Assembly: GCF_000177195.2 (NCBI RefSeq)
Contig: NC_015953.1
Location: forward strand, 3,596,001-3,660,000
Length of the DNA: 64,000 nucleotides
Source of the DNA: Streptomyces sp. SirexAA-E
GTDB lineage: Bacteria; Actinomycetota; Actinomycetes; Streptomycetales; Streptomycetaceae
Reading direction: 5' to 3'
A program made the translations under genes and the position numbers. Positions 1 to 8,434 of the stretch are shown here, one piece after another. The notes beneath the pieces were generated by a model, which was given only the letters and a program-made list of their open reading frames with translations, was not told where the DNA came from and made no database searches. How positions within the stretch are numbered: the stretch's first letter is position 1; every line of letters starts with the position of its first letter.

Positions 1-371
1 GCGACCCCGTCGATGTGGAAGTGGTCGATGACCCACTGCGCCGCCTGCTTCAGCGACGAGACGATCTGGTCACCGCTGTCGATGAGCGCGGTGACGACGA
101 TGTAGCCGGCACCGCCGACCACCGCGACGAGCGCGGCGCAGGTGAGCCCGGCGGCCAGCGACCTGTTGACCTTGCGGCCGGTCAGCCAGCGGTGCACCGG
201 GCCGAGCAGGGCCGTGCCGAGGAGGGCCAGCAGCACGGGGGTGACGGCGGTCTTGAGGGCGACGCACAGCCAGACGGCCACCGCGGCGACTCCGGCGACC
301 AGCAGCAGCACGCCGCACCAGGCGGCCGTCCGCCGCGCGCTCTCGGGCAGGAGGGGCTTCCGGGGAGGCAT
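1..371 (-). CDS. AI-2E family transporter, N-terminal part (cut by window edge)
   Basis: Partial gene whose ATG is at 369-371; the window shows about 123 N-terminal residues. After a short basic N-terminus (MPPRKPLLPESARR) there is a hydrophobic segment at about residues 15-35, the stretch TPVLLALLGTALLGPVHRWL, and a further membrane segment at about 72-95. This layout is typical of the AI-2E/PerM family of multi-spanning membrane proteins, which have been linked to export or to Na+/H+ antiport. Substrate cannot be inferred. The family call rests on the N-terminal third only. Confidence 0.7.
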   Translation of the reverse strand, partial: MPPRKPLLPESARRTAAWCGVLLLVAGVAAVAVWLCVALKTAVTPVLLALLGTALLGPVHRWLTGRKVNRSLAAGLTCAALVAVVGGAGYIVVTALIDSGDQIVSSLKQAAQWVIDHFHIDGV

Positions 372-457
372 CCACCCACCTGATCACGCCGTGCGGGCCG
401 TTCCCCGGCCCACAGGCGTACAGGTGACATGCCGTCACCCGTACGCCGGACGCCCCG

Positions 458-1414
458 TCACATGCCGTGGACCGAGGGGACGCTGCCGAGGCGGCCGGCC
501 CGGAAGTCCTCGAAGGCCTGCTGGAGCTCCTCCTGGGTGTTCATCACGAACGGCCCGTAGTGCGCCATCGGCTCCCGGATGGGACGGCCGCCGAGCAGGA
601 CGACCTCCAGGTCCGGGGTGTTCCCGTCCTGCGTCTCGTCGGCCCGGACGGTCAGCGAGGAGCCCGCGCCGAAGACCGCGGTCTGCCCGGTCCGCACGGG
701 GCGGCGCTGCTCACCGACGGATCCGCGCCCGGCGAGCACGTAGGCCAGGCCGTTGAAGTCCTCGCGCCAGGGCAGGGTCACCTCGGCGCCCGGCCGGACC
801 GTCGCGTGGATCATGGTGATGGGGGTGTGGGTGATGCCCGGGCCCTCGTGTCCGTCGAGGCCGCCGGCGATGACCCGCAGCAGCGCGCCGCCGTCCGACG
901 AGGTGAGGAGCTGGACCTGGCCGCCGCGGATGTCCTGGTAGCGCGGGGCCATCATCTTGTCGGCCTTCGGCAGGTTCACCCAGAGCTGGAGGCCGTGGAA
1001 GAGGCCGCCGGACATGACGAGGGCCTCGGGCGGCGTCTCGATGTGGAGCAGCCCCGAACCGGCCGTCATCCACTGCGTATCGCCGTTCTCGATGGCCCCG
1101 CCGCCGCCGTGGCTGTCCTGGTGGATGAAGCTGCCGTCGATGATGTAGGTGACGGTCTCGAAGCCGCGGTGCGGGTGCCAGGGCGTGCCCTTCGGCTCGC
1201 CCGCCGCGTACTCCACCTCACCCATCTGGTCCATCATGATGAACGGGTCGAGGTGCCGGTAGTTGATCCCGGCGAAGGCGCGCCGCACCGGGAATCCCTC
1301 GCCCTCGAAGCCGGACGGCGCGGTCGTCACGGTCAGCACGGGGCGGGCCACGGCGTCCGCCGGGGCGGCGACCCTGGGCAGGGTCAGCGGGTTTTCGACG
1401 GTCACTGCGGGCAT
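458..1414 (-). CDS. Pirin family protein
   Basis: 318-residue bicupin protein of the pirin family (metal-binding, often quercetinase-like or a redox-linked cofactor). The N-terminal cupin carries the expected metal ligands: HPHRGFE at about residues 80-86 supplies two histidines, and LLHIE at about 122-126 supplies His and Glu. The C-terminal pirin domain follows. The ATG at 1412-1414 is preferred because GGAGG lies 8 nt upstream; a GTG nine bases earlier overlaps that ribosome site. A TCAA-n5-TTGA inverted repeat lies about 30 bp upstream and may be an operator. Function in this organism is unknown. Confidence 0.92.
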   Translation of the reverse strand: MPAVTVENPLTLPRVAAPADAVARPVLTVTTAPSGFEGEGFPVRRAFAGINYRHLDPFIMMDQMGEVEYAAGEPKGTPWHPHRGFETVTYIIDGSFIHQDSHGGGGAIENGDTQWMTAGSGLLHIETPPEALVMSGGLFHGLQLWVNLPKADKMMAPRYQDIRGGQVQLLTSSDGGALLRVIAGGLDGHEGPGITHTPITMIHATVRPGAEVTLPWREDFNGLAYVLAGRGSVGEQRRPVRTGQTAVFGAGSSLTVRADETQDGNTPDLEVVLLGGRPIREPMAHYGPFVMNTQEELQQAFEDFRAGRLGSVPSVHGM

Positions 1415-1442
1415 GGGAGCCACCTCCGGCTGAGTCGTGCTG

Positions 1443-1455
1443 TCAATTTAGTTGA
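1443..1455. promoter_or_regulatory. Candidate MarR/HxlR-type operator upstream of pirin gene
   Basis: TCAATTTAGTTGA is a perfect TCAA-n5-TTGA inverted repeat in an AT-rich island, about 30 bp before the pirin start codon. Small AT-rich palindromes of this kind are typical of MarR-like repressors, which often control pirin genes. No regulator gene is adjacent, so the assignment is inference. Confidence 0.35.
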
Positions 1456-1500
1456 ATGGTGAACATCCTGCAAGGCGTGTCCCATTCCCGGGACAGCACG

Positions 1501-1534
1501 AGGGCCCGCACCGAGGTCTCTCGGTACGGGCCCT
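1501..1534. terminator. Hairpin terminator downstream of SseB-family gene
   Basis: AGGGCCCG and ACCGAG on the left pair with CTCGGT and CGGGCCCT on the right around the loop GTCT, with one internal mismatch (C1509/A1526). It lies 42 bp past the stop codon of the minus-strand SseB-like gene and before the pirin promoter, so it probably separates the two transcripts. Confidence 0.7.
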
Positions 1535-1576
1535 GACCGGGTCGCGCAGGGGTCCCGCCGCGCGGGGCGGGAGCCG

Positions 1577-2017
1577 TCAGCCGTACATGCGGCGCATCGC
1601 GAAGTCGACCATCTGCTCCACCGCCTTGGCGTCGAAGACCATGCGGTGGTCGCCCTCCATGTCCAGGACGAAGCCGTAGCCGGTCGGCAGCAGGTCGATC
1701 ACCTCGGCGCCGGTGATCACGAAGTACTTGGACTCCTTGCCCGCGTACCGCCGCAGCTCCTTGAGCGTGGTGAACATCGGGATCACCGGCTGCTGGGTGT
1801 TGTGCAGGGCGAGGAAGCCGGGGTTGTCACCGCGCGGACAGTAGACCTTGGAGGTCGCGAAGATCTGCTGGAAGTCCTCCGCAGAGAGGGAGCCGGTCGT
1901 GAAGGCCCGTACCGCGTCGGCCAGGGACGGCGGAGAGGGCTCCGGATACAGCGGCTGTTCGCCGTAGCCGCCGGCCATCTGCTGCTGCGCGCCCGGGTTC
2001 TGGTCGTAGCCATACAT
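1577..2017 (-). CDS. SseB family protein
   Basis: 146-residue protein starting MYGYDQNPG. A Pro/Gln/Gly-rich N-terminus of about 35 residues precedes an SseB-like domain (LADAVRAFTTGSLSAEDFQQIFATSKVYCPR, then FLALHNTQQPVIPMFTTLKEL). Proteins of this family are common in Streptomyces and often have no assigned role. Start choice is uncertain: ATG at 2015-2017 lacks a clear Shine-Dalgarno sequence, while an in-frame ATG at 2039-2041 has AAGGTGGAG directly in front. It is divergent from the acyl-CoA dehydrogenase gene, with which it shares a 165-bp promoter region. Confidence 0.8.
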   Translation of the reverse strand: MYGYDQNPGAQQQMAGGYGEQPLYPEPSPPSLADAVRAFTTGSLSAEDFQQIFATSKVYCPRGDNPGFLALHNTQQPVIPMFTTLKELRRYAGKESKYFVITGAEVIDLLPTGYGFVLDMEGDHRMVFDAKAVEQMVDFAMRRMYG

Positions 2018-2066
2018 GCCGCAAAGAGTAATCGGACACATCTCCACCTTGAGGGGTTGCGTCTTA

Positions 2067-2080
2067 TTACTGACGGGTAG
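2067..2080. promoter_or_regulatory. Candidate operator in divergent SseB/acyl-CoA dehydrogenase promoter
   Basis: TTACTGACGGGTAG is an imperfect inverted repeat (TAC...GTA arms) in the AT-richer part of the divergent intergenic region, 103 bp before the acyl-CoA dehydrogenase start. It resembles a TetR-family type of site. No regulator is adjacent; its relation to fatty-acid control is inference. Confidence 0.3.
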
Positions 2081-2182
2081 CATCATCGTGGGGTCAGCTG
2101 ATACGTACGCGCCGGCCCGTCGCCCGATCCTCACCCTCCCCGGGGCGCTGAGCGCCACTGCTATTGATTACGGAGCCTTGCC

Positions 2183-4009
2183 ATGGGGCACTACAAGTCG
2201 AACCTCCGCGACATCGAGTTCAACCTCTTCGAGGTCCTCGGGCGGGACAAGGTGTACGGCACCGGTCCGTTCGAGGAGATGGACGTCGACACCGCGAAGT
2301 CGATCCTCGACGAGGTCACCCGCCTCGCGGAGAACGAGCTCGCCGACTCGTACGCCGACGCCGACCGCAACCCCCCGGTGTTCGACCCCGAGACCAACAC
2401 GGCGCCGGTCCCGGCCTCCTTCAAGAAGTCGTACCAGGCGTTCATGGACTCCGAGTACTGGCGTCTGGGCCTCCCCGAGGAGATCGGCGGCACCACCTCC
2501 CCCCGCTCCCTGATCTGGGGCTACGCGGAGCTGCTGCTCGGCTCGAACCCGGCCGTGTGGATGTACTCCTCCGGCCCGGCCTTCGCCGGCATCCTCTTCG
2601 ACGAGGGCAACGAGGCGCAGAAGAAGGTCGCCGAGATCGCCGTCGAGAAGCAGTGGGGCTCGACGATGGTCCTGACCGAGCCGGACGCCGGTTCGGACGT
2701 CGGCGCCGGGCGCACGAAGGCGGTCGAGCAGGAGGACGGCTCCTGGCACATCGAGGGTGTGAAGCGCTTCATCACCTCGGGCGAGCACGACATGTCCGAG
2801 AACATCCTCCACTACGTGCTGGCGCGTCCCGAGGGCGCCGGCCCCGGCACCAAGGGCCTCTCGCTCTTCCTGGTCCCGAAGTACCACTTCGACTGGACCA
2901 CCGGCGAGCTCGGCGAGCGCAACGGCGTGTACGCGACGAACGTCGAGCACAAGATGGGCCTCAAGGCGTCCAACACCTGCGAGATGACCTTCGGCGACCA
3001 GCACCCCGCCAAGGGCTGGCTCATCGGCGACAAGCACGACGGCATCCGCCAGATGTTCCGCATCATCGAGTTCGCCCGCATGATGGTCGGCACGAAGGCC
3101 ATCGCGACCCTGTCGACGGGTTACCTCAACGCGCTGGAGTACGCCAAGGAGCGCGTCCAGGGCACCGACCTGTCGCAGTTCATGGACAAGACGGCCCCCA
3201 AGGTCACCATCACCCACCACCCCGACGTGCGCCGCGCCCTCATGACGCAGAAGGCGTACGCGGAGGGCATGCGCTCGCTGGTCATGTACACCGCCTCCGT
3301 CCAGGACGCGATCCAGGTCAAGGAGGCCGCGGGCGAGGACTCCAAGGCGCTGCACGGCCTCAACGACCTGCTGCTCCCGATCGTGAAGGGCTACGGCTCC
3401 GAGAAGTCCTACGAGCAGCTCGCGCAGTCGCTCCAGACCTTCGGCGGCTCCGGGTACCTCCAGGAGTACCCGATCGAGCAGTACATCCGCGACGCCAAGA
3501 TCGACACCCTGTACGAGGGCACGACCGCGATCCAGGGCCAGGACTTCTTCTTCCGGAAGATCGTCCGTGACCAGGGCGCCTCGCTGAACACGCTGTCCGA
3601 GGAGATCAAGAAGTTCCTCGCCGAGGCCCAGGGCAACGAGGAGCTGGCCGGCGCGCTGGACAGTCTCGCCAAGGCCGCCGTGGACCTGGAGGCGATCGTC
3701 GGCACGATGATCACCGACCTCACCGCGACCGGCGAGGACGTCAAGAACATCTACAAGGTCGGTCTCAACACCACCCGCCTGCTGATGGCCTCCGGCGACG
3801 TCGTCGTCGGTTACCTGCTGCTGAAGGGTGCGGCCGTCGCGGCCGAGAAGCTGCGGAACGCCTCCCCCAAGGACGTCGCCTTCTACCAGGGCAAGATCGC
3901 CGCGGCGAAGTTCTTCGCGGCGAACGTCCTGCCGGGCGTCTCGGCCGAGCGCGCGCTCGCCGAGTCCGTGGACAACTCGCTGATGGAGCTGGACGAGGCG
4001 GCGTTCTAG
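2183..4009 (+). CDS. Acyl-CoA dehydrogenase, long (FadE5-like) type
   Basis: 608-residue FAD-dependent acyl-CoA dehydrogenase catalysing the first, alpha/beta-oxidising step of fatty-acid beta-oxidation. FAD and substrate-loop motifs are visible: [10 protein letters not shown] at about residue 166, FITSGEHD at about 200, and [20 protein letters not shown] at about 420. The conserved YEGTTAIQG follows, with Glu at about 445 in the catalytic-base position of the family. Its length and C-terminal extension beyond the usual 380 residues match the FadE5-like subgroup with broad chain-length range. The gene stands alone with a terminator 33 bp downstream. The start ATG has only a weak ribosome site. 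Confidence 0.95.
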   Translation: MGHYKSNLRDIEFNLFEVLGRDKVYGTGPFEEMDVDTAKSILDEVTRLAENELADSYADADRNPPVFDPETNTAPVPASFKKSYQAFMDSEYWRLGLPEEIGGTTSPRSLIWGYAELLLGSNPAVWMYSSGPAFAGILFDEGNEAQKKVAEIAVEKQWGSTMVLTEPDAGSDVGAGRTKAVEQEDGSWHIEGVKRFITSGEHDMSENILHYVLARPEGAGPGTKGLSLFLVPKYHFDWTTGELGERNGVYATNVEHKMGLKASNTCEMTFGDQHPAKGWLIGDKHDGIRQMFRIIEFARMMVGTKAIATLSTGYLNALEYAKERVQGTDLSQFMDKTAPKVTITHHPDVRRALMTQKAYAEGMRSLVMYTASVQDAIQVKEAAGEDSKALHGLNDLLLPIVKGYGSEKSYEQLAQSLQTFGGSGYLQEYPIEQYIRDAKIDTLYEGTTAIQGQDFFFRKIVRDQGASLNTLSEEIKKFLAEAQGNEELAGALDSLAKAAVDLEAIVGTMITDLTATGEDVKNIYKVGLNTTRLLMASGDVVVGYLLLKGAAVAAEKLRNASPKDVAFYQGKIAAAKFFAANVLPGVSAERALAESVDNSLMELDEAAF

Positions 4010-4041
4010 CCTTTCCGCTCGTCACGACGGATCCGTGAGAT

Positions 4042-4066
4042 GGCCCGCCCCCGCCGGGGGCGGGCC
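4042..4066 (+). terminator. Terminator after acyl-CoA dehydrogenase
   Basis: A perfect 11-bp stem, GGCCCGCCCCC paired with GGGGGCGGGCC around a GCC loop and followed by TTCT, lies 33 bp after the stop codon. Confidence 0.85.
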
Positions 4067-4170
4067 TTCTCCGTGACCGGCGCCGGATGACGACGACTTC
4101 CGGACGATGACGGGCCGCGGCGGCCCTCCGCCGTGAACCCTCCAGGTCCGGCGTCGATACAGTGAAGAAC

Positions 4171-5469
4171 ATGAGCTCTTCCCTCCGCTTCGACCGCGGG
4201 CACACCGACGATCTGATGGCCTTCCTGATGGCCGGCCCCTCCCCGTACCACGCCGTCGCCACGGCTGCGGCCCGGCTGGAGAAGGCCGGTTTCCGGCAGG
4301 TCGAGGAGACCGCGGCCTGGGACGCCTCGGCGGGCGGGAAGTACGTCCTGCGCGGCGGTGCGATCGTCGCCTGGTACGTGCCGGAGGGGGCTTCGGCACA
4401 CACCCCGTTCCGGATCGTGGGGGCCCACACCGACTCCCCGAACCTGAGGGTGAAGCCCAAGCCGGACACGGGCGCGTACGGCTGGCGCCAGATCGCCGTC
4501 GAGATCTACGGCGGGACCCTGCTCAACACCTGGCTCGACCGGGACCTCGGCCTGGCGGGGCGGCTGTCCCTGCGTGACGGTTCGCACCGGCTGGTGAACA
4601 TCGACCGCCCGCTGCTGCGGGTGCCCCAGCTCGCCGTCCACCTGGACCGGTCGGCCAACACCGAGGGCCTCAAGCTCGACCGCCAGAAGCACATGCAGCC
4701 GATCTGGGGCCTGGGCGAGGTCGAGGAGGGCGACCTCATCCGCTTCGTCGCCGGGGAGGCGGACGTCGATCCGGCGGACGTGACCGGCTGGGACCTGATG
4801 CCGCACGCCGTCGAGGCACCCGCCTACCTGGGCCGGGACCGCGAGCTGGTCGCCGGGCCGCGCATGGACAACCTGCTCTCGGTGCACGCGGCCACGGCCG
4901 CACTGGCCGCCGTGGCCGGGCAGAGCGACGGCGACCTCCCGTACATCCCCGTGCTGGCCGCCTTCGACCACGAGGAGAACGGCTCCCAGTCCGACACCGG
5001 AGCCGACGGCCCGCTCCTGGGCACGGTCCTGGAACGTTCCGTCTTCGCCCGCGGCGGCACCTACGAGGACCGGGCCCGGGCCTTCGCCGGAACCGTCTGC
5101 CTCTCCTCCGACACCGGCCACGCGGTCCACCCGAACTACGGCGAGCGCCATGACCCCACGCACCACCCGGTGGTCAACGGCGGACCGATCCTCAAGGTCA
5201 ACGTCAACATGCGCTACGCGACCGACGGCAGCGGCCGGGCCGTGTTCGCGGCGGCGTGCGAGAAGGCCGGCGTGCCGTGGCAGACGTTCGTCTCCAACAA
5301 CGCGATGCCCTGCGGCACGACGATCGGCCCGATCACCGCCGCCCGCCACGGCATCCAGACCGTCGACATCGGCGTCGCGATCCTCTCCATGCACAGCGCC
5401 CGTGAGCTGTGCGGCGCGGACGACCCCTACCTCCTGGCGAACTCCCTCACGGCGTTCCTGGCGGGCTGA
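4171..5469 (+). CDS. M18 family aminopeptidase
   Basis: 432-residue dinuclear zinc aminopeptidase (aspartyl aminopeptidase/ApeB-like) that removes N-terminal residues from peptides in the cytosol. Metal and catalytic motifs are all present: GAHTDSPN with His at about 86, FDHEENGSQSDTGA with Asp266 and Glu268/269, SSDTGHAVHPNY, the HHPVVNGGP stretch near 331, and a C-terminal MHSARE with His at about 408. Length fits the family. ATG at 4171 is preferred; an in-frame ATG at 4162 is possible, and neither has a strong ribosome site. It is transcribed alone, after the terminator of the preceding gene. Confidence 0.95.
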   Translation: MSSSLRFDRGHTDDLMAFLMAGPSPYHAVATAAARLEKAGFRQVEETAAWDASAGGKYVLRGGAIVAWYVPEGASAHTPFRIVGAHTDSPNLRVKPKPDTGAYGWRQIAVEIYGGTLLNTWLDRDLGLAGRLSLRDGSHRLVNIDRPLLRVPQLAVHLDRSANTEGLKLDRQKHMQPIWGLGEVEEGDLIRFVAGEADVDPADVTGWDLMPHAVEAPAYLGRDRELVAGPRMDNLLSVHAATAALAAVAGQSDGDLPYIPVLAAFDHEENGSQSDTGADGPLLGTVLERSVFARGGTYEDRARAFAGTVCLSSDTGHAVHPNYGERHDPTHHPVVNGGPILKVNVNMRYATDGSGRAVFAAACEKAGVPWQTFVSNNAMPCGTTIGPITAARHGIQTVDIGVAILSMHSARELCGADDPYLLANSLTAFLAG

Positions 5470-5571
5470 CGCTCCGCCACCTCCCTTTGTCCGGCGCATG
5501 GTCGGCACCGGGCCGGGTACGCGATCCGTACACCGGCCCGGAGCCACCGGGCCGTCGAGGAGGCGGTATTC

Positions 5572-5793
5572 ATGGGACTCGGAGGATGCATCATCCTCAT
5601 CGGTGCGGGGGCCATTCTGGCCTTTGCCACCGACTGGGAGATGGACACCGTCAACGTGGACCTGGTCGGCTGGATCATGATGATCGTCGGAGTCATCGGC
5701 GTCTTCGTCTACGCGAGCATCATGCGCCGGCGCCGCATGCTCGTGCCCCCGACCACCACCGTCGTACCGGATGACGACCGACGCATGATGTAG
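5572..5793 (+). CDS. Small two-helix membrane protein (DUF6458-like)
   Basis: 73-residue protein with two predicted transmembrane segments (GGCIILIGAGAILAFA at about 4-19 and LVGWIMMIVGVIGVFVYASI at about 31-50), a basic RRRR stop-transfer patch and a short Pro/Thr/Asp-rich cytoplasmic tail. The start is well supported by GAGGAGG 9 nt upstream. It matches the DUF6458 type of small actinobacterial membrane protein; no function is known. It stands alone, convergent with the thioredoxin/NHL gene. Confidence 0.85.
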   Translation: MGLGGCIILIGAGAILAFATDWEMDTVNVDLVGWIMMIVGVIGVFVYASIMRRRRMLVPPTTTVVPDDDRRMM

Positions 5794-6031
5794 GACCCGA
5801 GCCCGGGCCGGGCGGGCCGCTCGTAGCGACCCGGCACCTCCGCCGCCGTCGGGCGGCGCGGATGTTCCGGGGCCCGATCCGGGCCCTCCCCGGGTGCCTT
5901 CCACCCGGAAGAAAGCCCCCGTGGAATTCCGGCTGCCCGGCACGGTCTCGGCCGCCACCCGCACCGGCCCGCTGCCGCTCGGGCCCGCCGAGGGCGCGGT
6001 CCCCTGACCGCGCCGCCGGCTGCCGAGGCGC

Positions 6032-7843
6032 TCAGCCTTCCTCGTCCAGCCCGGCCAGCACCAGCGGGAGCCTGGCGACCCCGTCCGCGGTGACCTGGAC
6101 GGGGACGCCCCAGTCCTGCTGGTGCACATGGCAGGCCGGGTACTCGTTGGCCGGGTCGTCGTCGCAGGAGGCGGCCATCGCGGAGACGTGCAGGACGCCC
6201 TCGGTGACCCCGTCGGCGAGGACCAGGTCACGGCTCAGGTCCGTGCCGGGGCCAGAACCCTCGGCCAGCAGTTCCGGCGGGGTCGAGGAGACCAGGAGCC
6301 GGGTCGAGGGGCCGTAGCGGGTGTCCAGCTTCTGTCCTGCGGGGGCCTGGAAGACCACGTCCAGCCGGAGCGTGCCGGGGGCGATCCCGGTGGCCGCGCG
6401 CTGGGTGCGGTGGGCCCGGTCGGCGACGCGGACAGCCTCCTCGGGGAGACGCAGCCGGGTCAGCCGGTGCCGGGCGGACTCGACGACGACCAGGTCACCG
6501 TCGACGAGTACGGCGTCGCTGGGCTCACGCAGATCGGTGGCGAGCGTCGTGACCCTGCCACTCTCCGGGTCGAACCGCCGCAGGGCGTGGTTGTAGGTGT
6601 CGCTGACGGCCACCGAGCCGTCGGGCAGGGCCGTCACGCCCAGCGGGTGCTGGAAGAGCGCCTGGTCGGCGGCGCCGTCCCGGTGCCCGAAGTCGAAGAG
6701 ACCGGTGCCGACGGCGGTGTGCACCGCGCCGTCCAGGTCGACGTAACGCAGCGCGGAGGTCTCCGAGTCGGCGACCCACAGCCGGTCGTCGGTCGCGGCG
6801 AGGCCGGAGGGCTGGGCGAACCAGGCCTCCGGGCCCGGCCCGTCGACCAGCCCTTCGTTGGTCGTTCCGGCGGCGACCCGTACGGTTCCGTCCTCCGGGT
6901 CGTACGTCCACAGCTGGTGCACGCCCGCCATGGCGATCCACAGCCGGTCACCGAACCAGGCGACGTCCCACGGCGAGGAGAGGTCCACCTCGGCCGCGGG
7001 GCCGGAGGTGGCCGAACCCTGCCACCACTGGCGGCCGGTCCCCGCCAGCGTGGTGGTGGCGCCGGTGGTCAGGTCGAGGGCCCTGATCGCGTGGTTGACC
7101 GTGTCGGCGACGGCGATCCTCCCGTCGGGCAGCAGCGCGAGCCCCTGCGGCTCGCTGAACCGCGCCTCGCCCGGACCGCCGTCGGTCAGGCCGCGCTCAC
7201 CGGTACCGAAGTGTCCGCGCACCGTCTCGCCGTCCGCGTCCAGCTCGACCAGCCGGTGCCGGGTGGTGTCGGAGACCAGGAAGCCGCCGTCCGCCAGGGC
7301 GAGCGCCTTGCCGGGGAAGCGCAGATGCGTCGCGACCGGCTCGGGGGCCACGTACGGGCCGTCGCCCCGGCGCAGGGTGCCCTTGGCCGCGTGCTCGGCC
7401 TCCAGCTCCTCGACGAGCTTCTCGATGGCGTGCGCGTGGCCCTCGCCCGCGTGCTGGGCGACGACGTATCCCTCGGGGTCCACCACGACCAGCGTGGGCC
7501 AGGCCCGCACCGCGTACTGCTTCCAGGTGGCGAGCTCGGGGTCGTCAAGGACGGGGTGGTGCACCTCGTAGCGCTCCACGGCGTCCACGACGGCCTGGTG
7601 CTCCGCCTCGTGCACGAACTTCGGCGAGTGGACACCGATGATCACGACGGTGTCGCGGTGCTTCTCCTCCAGCTCGCGCAGCTCGTCCAGGACGTGCAGG
7701 CAGTTCACACAGCAGAAGGTCCAGAAGTCGAGGATGACGATACGTCCTCGCAGGTCGGCGAGGGTGTACGAGCGGTCGCCTGTATTGAGCCAGCCGCCCT
7801 TGCCGATCAGTTCGGGGGCGCGGACCCGTGCACGTGCTGTCAT
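6032..7843 (-). CDS. Thioredoxin-like protein with NHL repeat domain
   Basis: 603-residue soluble protein. Residues about 10-170 form a TlpA/AhpC-like thioredoxin fold with a WTFCCVNC active site (CxxC at Cys45 and Cys48) and cis-Pro region AWPTLVVVDPEG. From about residue 190 a beta-propeller of NHL repeats follows (RFPGKALALADGGFLVSDTTRHRLVEL, FSEPQGLALLPDGRIAVADTVNHAIR, FQHPLGVTALPDGSVAVSDTYNHALR). The architecture matches NHL-repeat-containing protein 2 (NHLRC2). Its substrate is unknown; an intracellular thiol-disulfide role is inferred. ATG at 7841-7843 is chosen over upstream in-frame starts lacking conserved residues. It is divergent from the LURP-one gene. Confidence 0.9.
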   Translation of the reverse strand: MTARARVRAPELIGKGGWLNTGDRSYTLADLRGRIVILDFWTFCCVNCLHVLDELRELEEKHRDTVVIIGVHSPKFVHEAEHQAVVDAVERYEVHHPVLDDPELATWKQYAVRAWPTLVVVDPEGYVVAQHAGEGHAHAIEKLVEELEAEHAAKGTLRRGDGPYVAPEPVATHLRFPGKALALADGGFLVSDTTRHRLVELDADGETVRGHFGTGERGLTDGGPGEARFSEPQGLALLPDGRIAVADTVNHAIRALDLTTGATTTLAGTGRQWWQGSATSGPAAEVDLSSPWDVAWFGDRLWIAMAGVHQLWTYDPEDGTVRVAAGTTNEGLVDGPGPEAWFAQPSGLAATDDRLWVADSETSALRYVDLDGAVHTAVGTGLFDFGHRDGAADQALFQHPLGVTALPDGSVAVSDTYNHALRRFDPESGRVTTLATDLREPSDAVLVDGDLVVVESARHRLTRLRLPEEAVRVADRAHRTQRAATGIAPGTLRLDVVFQAPAGQKLDTRYGPSTRLLVSSTPPELLAEGSGPGTDLSRDLVLADGVTEGVLHVSAMAASCDDDPANEYPACHVHQQDWGVPVQVTADGVARLPLVLAGLDEEG

Positions 7844-7907
7844 GCCACCAGTCAACATCACCGCGGCCTGCACACATTCCGCCGGAGTGTCCGGGAACCT
7901 GTGATCC

Positions 7908-8399
7908 ATGAGACTTCTCGTACGCGAGCGCATGTTCGCCATCGGCGACGACTACTGGATCGAGGACGCGGACGGACGCAAGCTCTTCCTCGTCGACGGC
8001 AAGGCCATGCGGCTGCGCGACACCTTCGAGCTGAAGGACCCCGACGGCCGGGTCCTGGTGGAGTTCCGCCAGAAGCTGATCAGCCTGCGCGACACGATGA
8101 TCATCGAGCGCGGCGGCGAGGAGCTGGCCCGGATCAAGCGGAAGCGGCTCTCGCTGCTGCGCAACCACTATCGCGTGACGCTCGTGGAAGGCACCGAACT
8201 CGACGTCAGCGGCAAGATCCTGGACCGCGAGTTCGCCGTCGACTACGACGGCGAACTGCTGGCTCAGATCTCCCGGCGCTGGCTCACCGTCCGCGACACC
8301 TACGGCATCGACATCGTGCGCGAGGACGCGGACGTGCCCCTGCTGGTGGCGGTGGCGGTGTGCGTGATCGTCCTCGCCGACAAGGAGCGCGACGGATGA
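7908..8399 (+). CDS. LURP-one-related (scramblase-like fold) protein
   Basis: 163-residue protein of the LURP-one-related/Tubby-C-like family. It shows repeated beta-strand units such as YWIEDADGRKLFLVDGKAMRLRDTFEL, LISLRDTMIIERGG, and LLAQISRRWLTVRDTYGIDI, and it ends in a hydrophobic stretch (VPLLVAVAVCVIVLADKE) resembling the buried central helix of the Tubby-like fold. No biochemical function is established for bacterial members. The gene starts 64 bp from the divergent NHL gene and ends 6 bp before a parS site. Confidence 0.9.
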   Translation: MRLLVRERMFAIGDDYWIEDADGRKLFLVDGKAMRLRDTFELKDPDGRVLVEFRQKLISLRDTMIIERGGEELARIKRKRLSLLRNHYRVTLVEGTELDVSGKILDREFAVDYDGELLAQISRRWLTVRDTYGIDIVREDADVPLLVAVAVCVIVLADKERDG

Positions 8400-8405
8400 C
8401 GCCCT

Positions 8406-8419
8406 GTTTCACGTGAAAC
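8406..8419. other. parS centromere-like site 1
   Basis: GTTTCACGTGAAAC is an exact copy of the ParB-binding consensus of Streptomyces. Here the symmetry extends outward (CCCT and AGGG flanks) to a 22-bp perfect palindrome at 8402-8423. It fills the 35-bp gap between two convergent genes and so may double as a terminator hairpin. Confidence 0.93.
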
Positions 8420-8434
8420 AGGGGGCCCCGCGTC

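Noticed and set aside
4006..6231. 741-codon minus-strand open frame opposite the M18 aminopeptidase
   Set aside because: The aminopeptidase and DUF6458 genes on the plus strand explain the region; the antisense product has no domain and spans two genes.
6122..8416. 764-codon plus-strand open frame opposite the thioredoxin/NHL gene
   Set aside because: Shadow of the NHL gene, with third-position GC pattern belonging to the minus strand.
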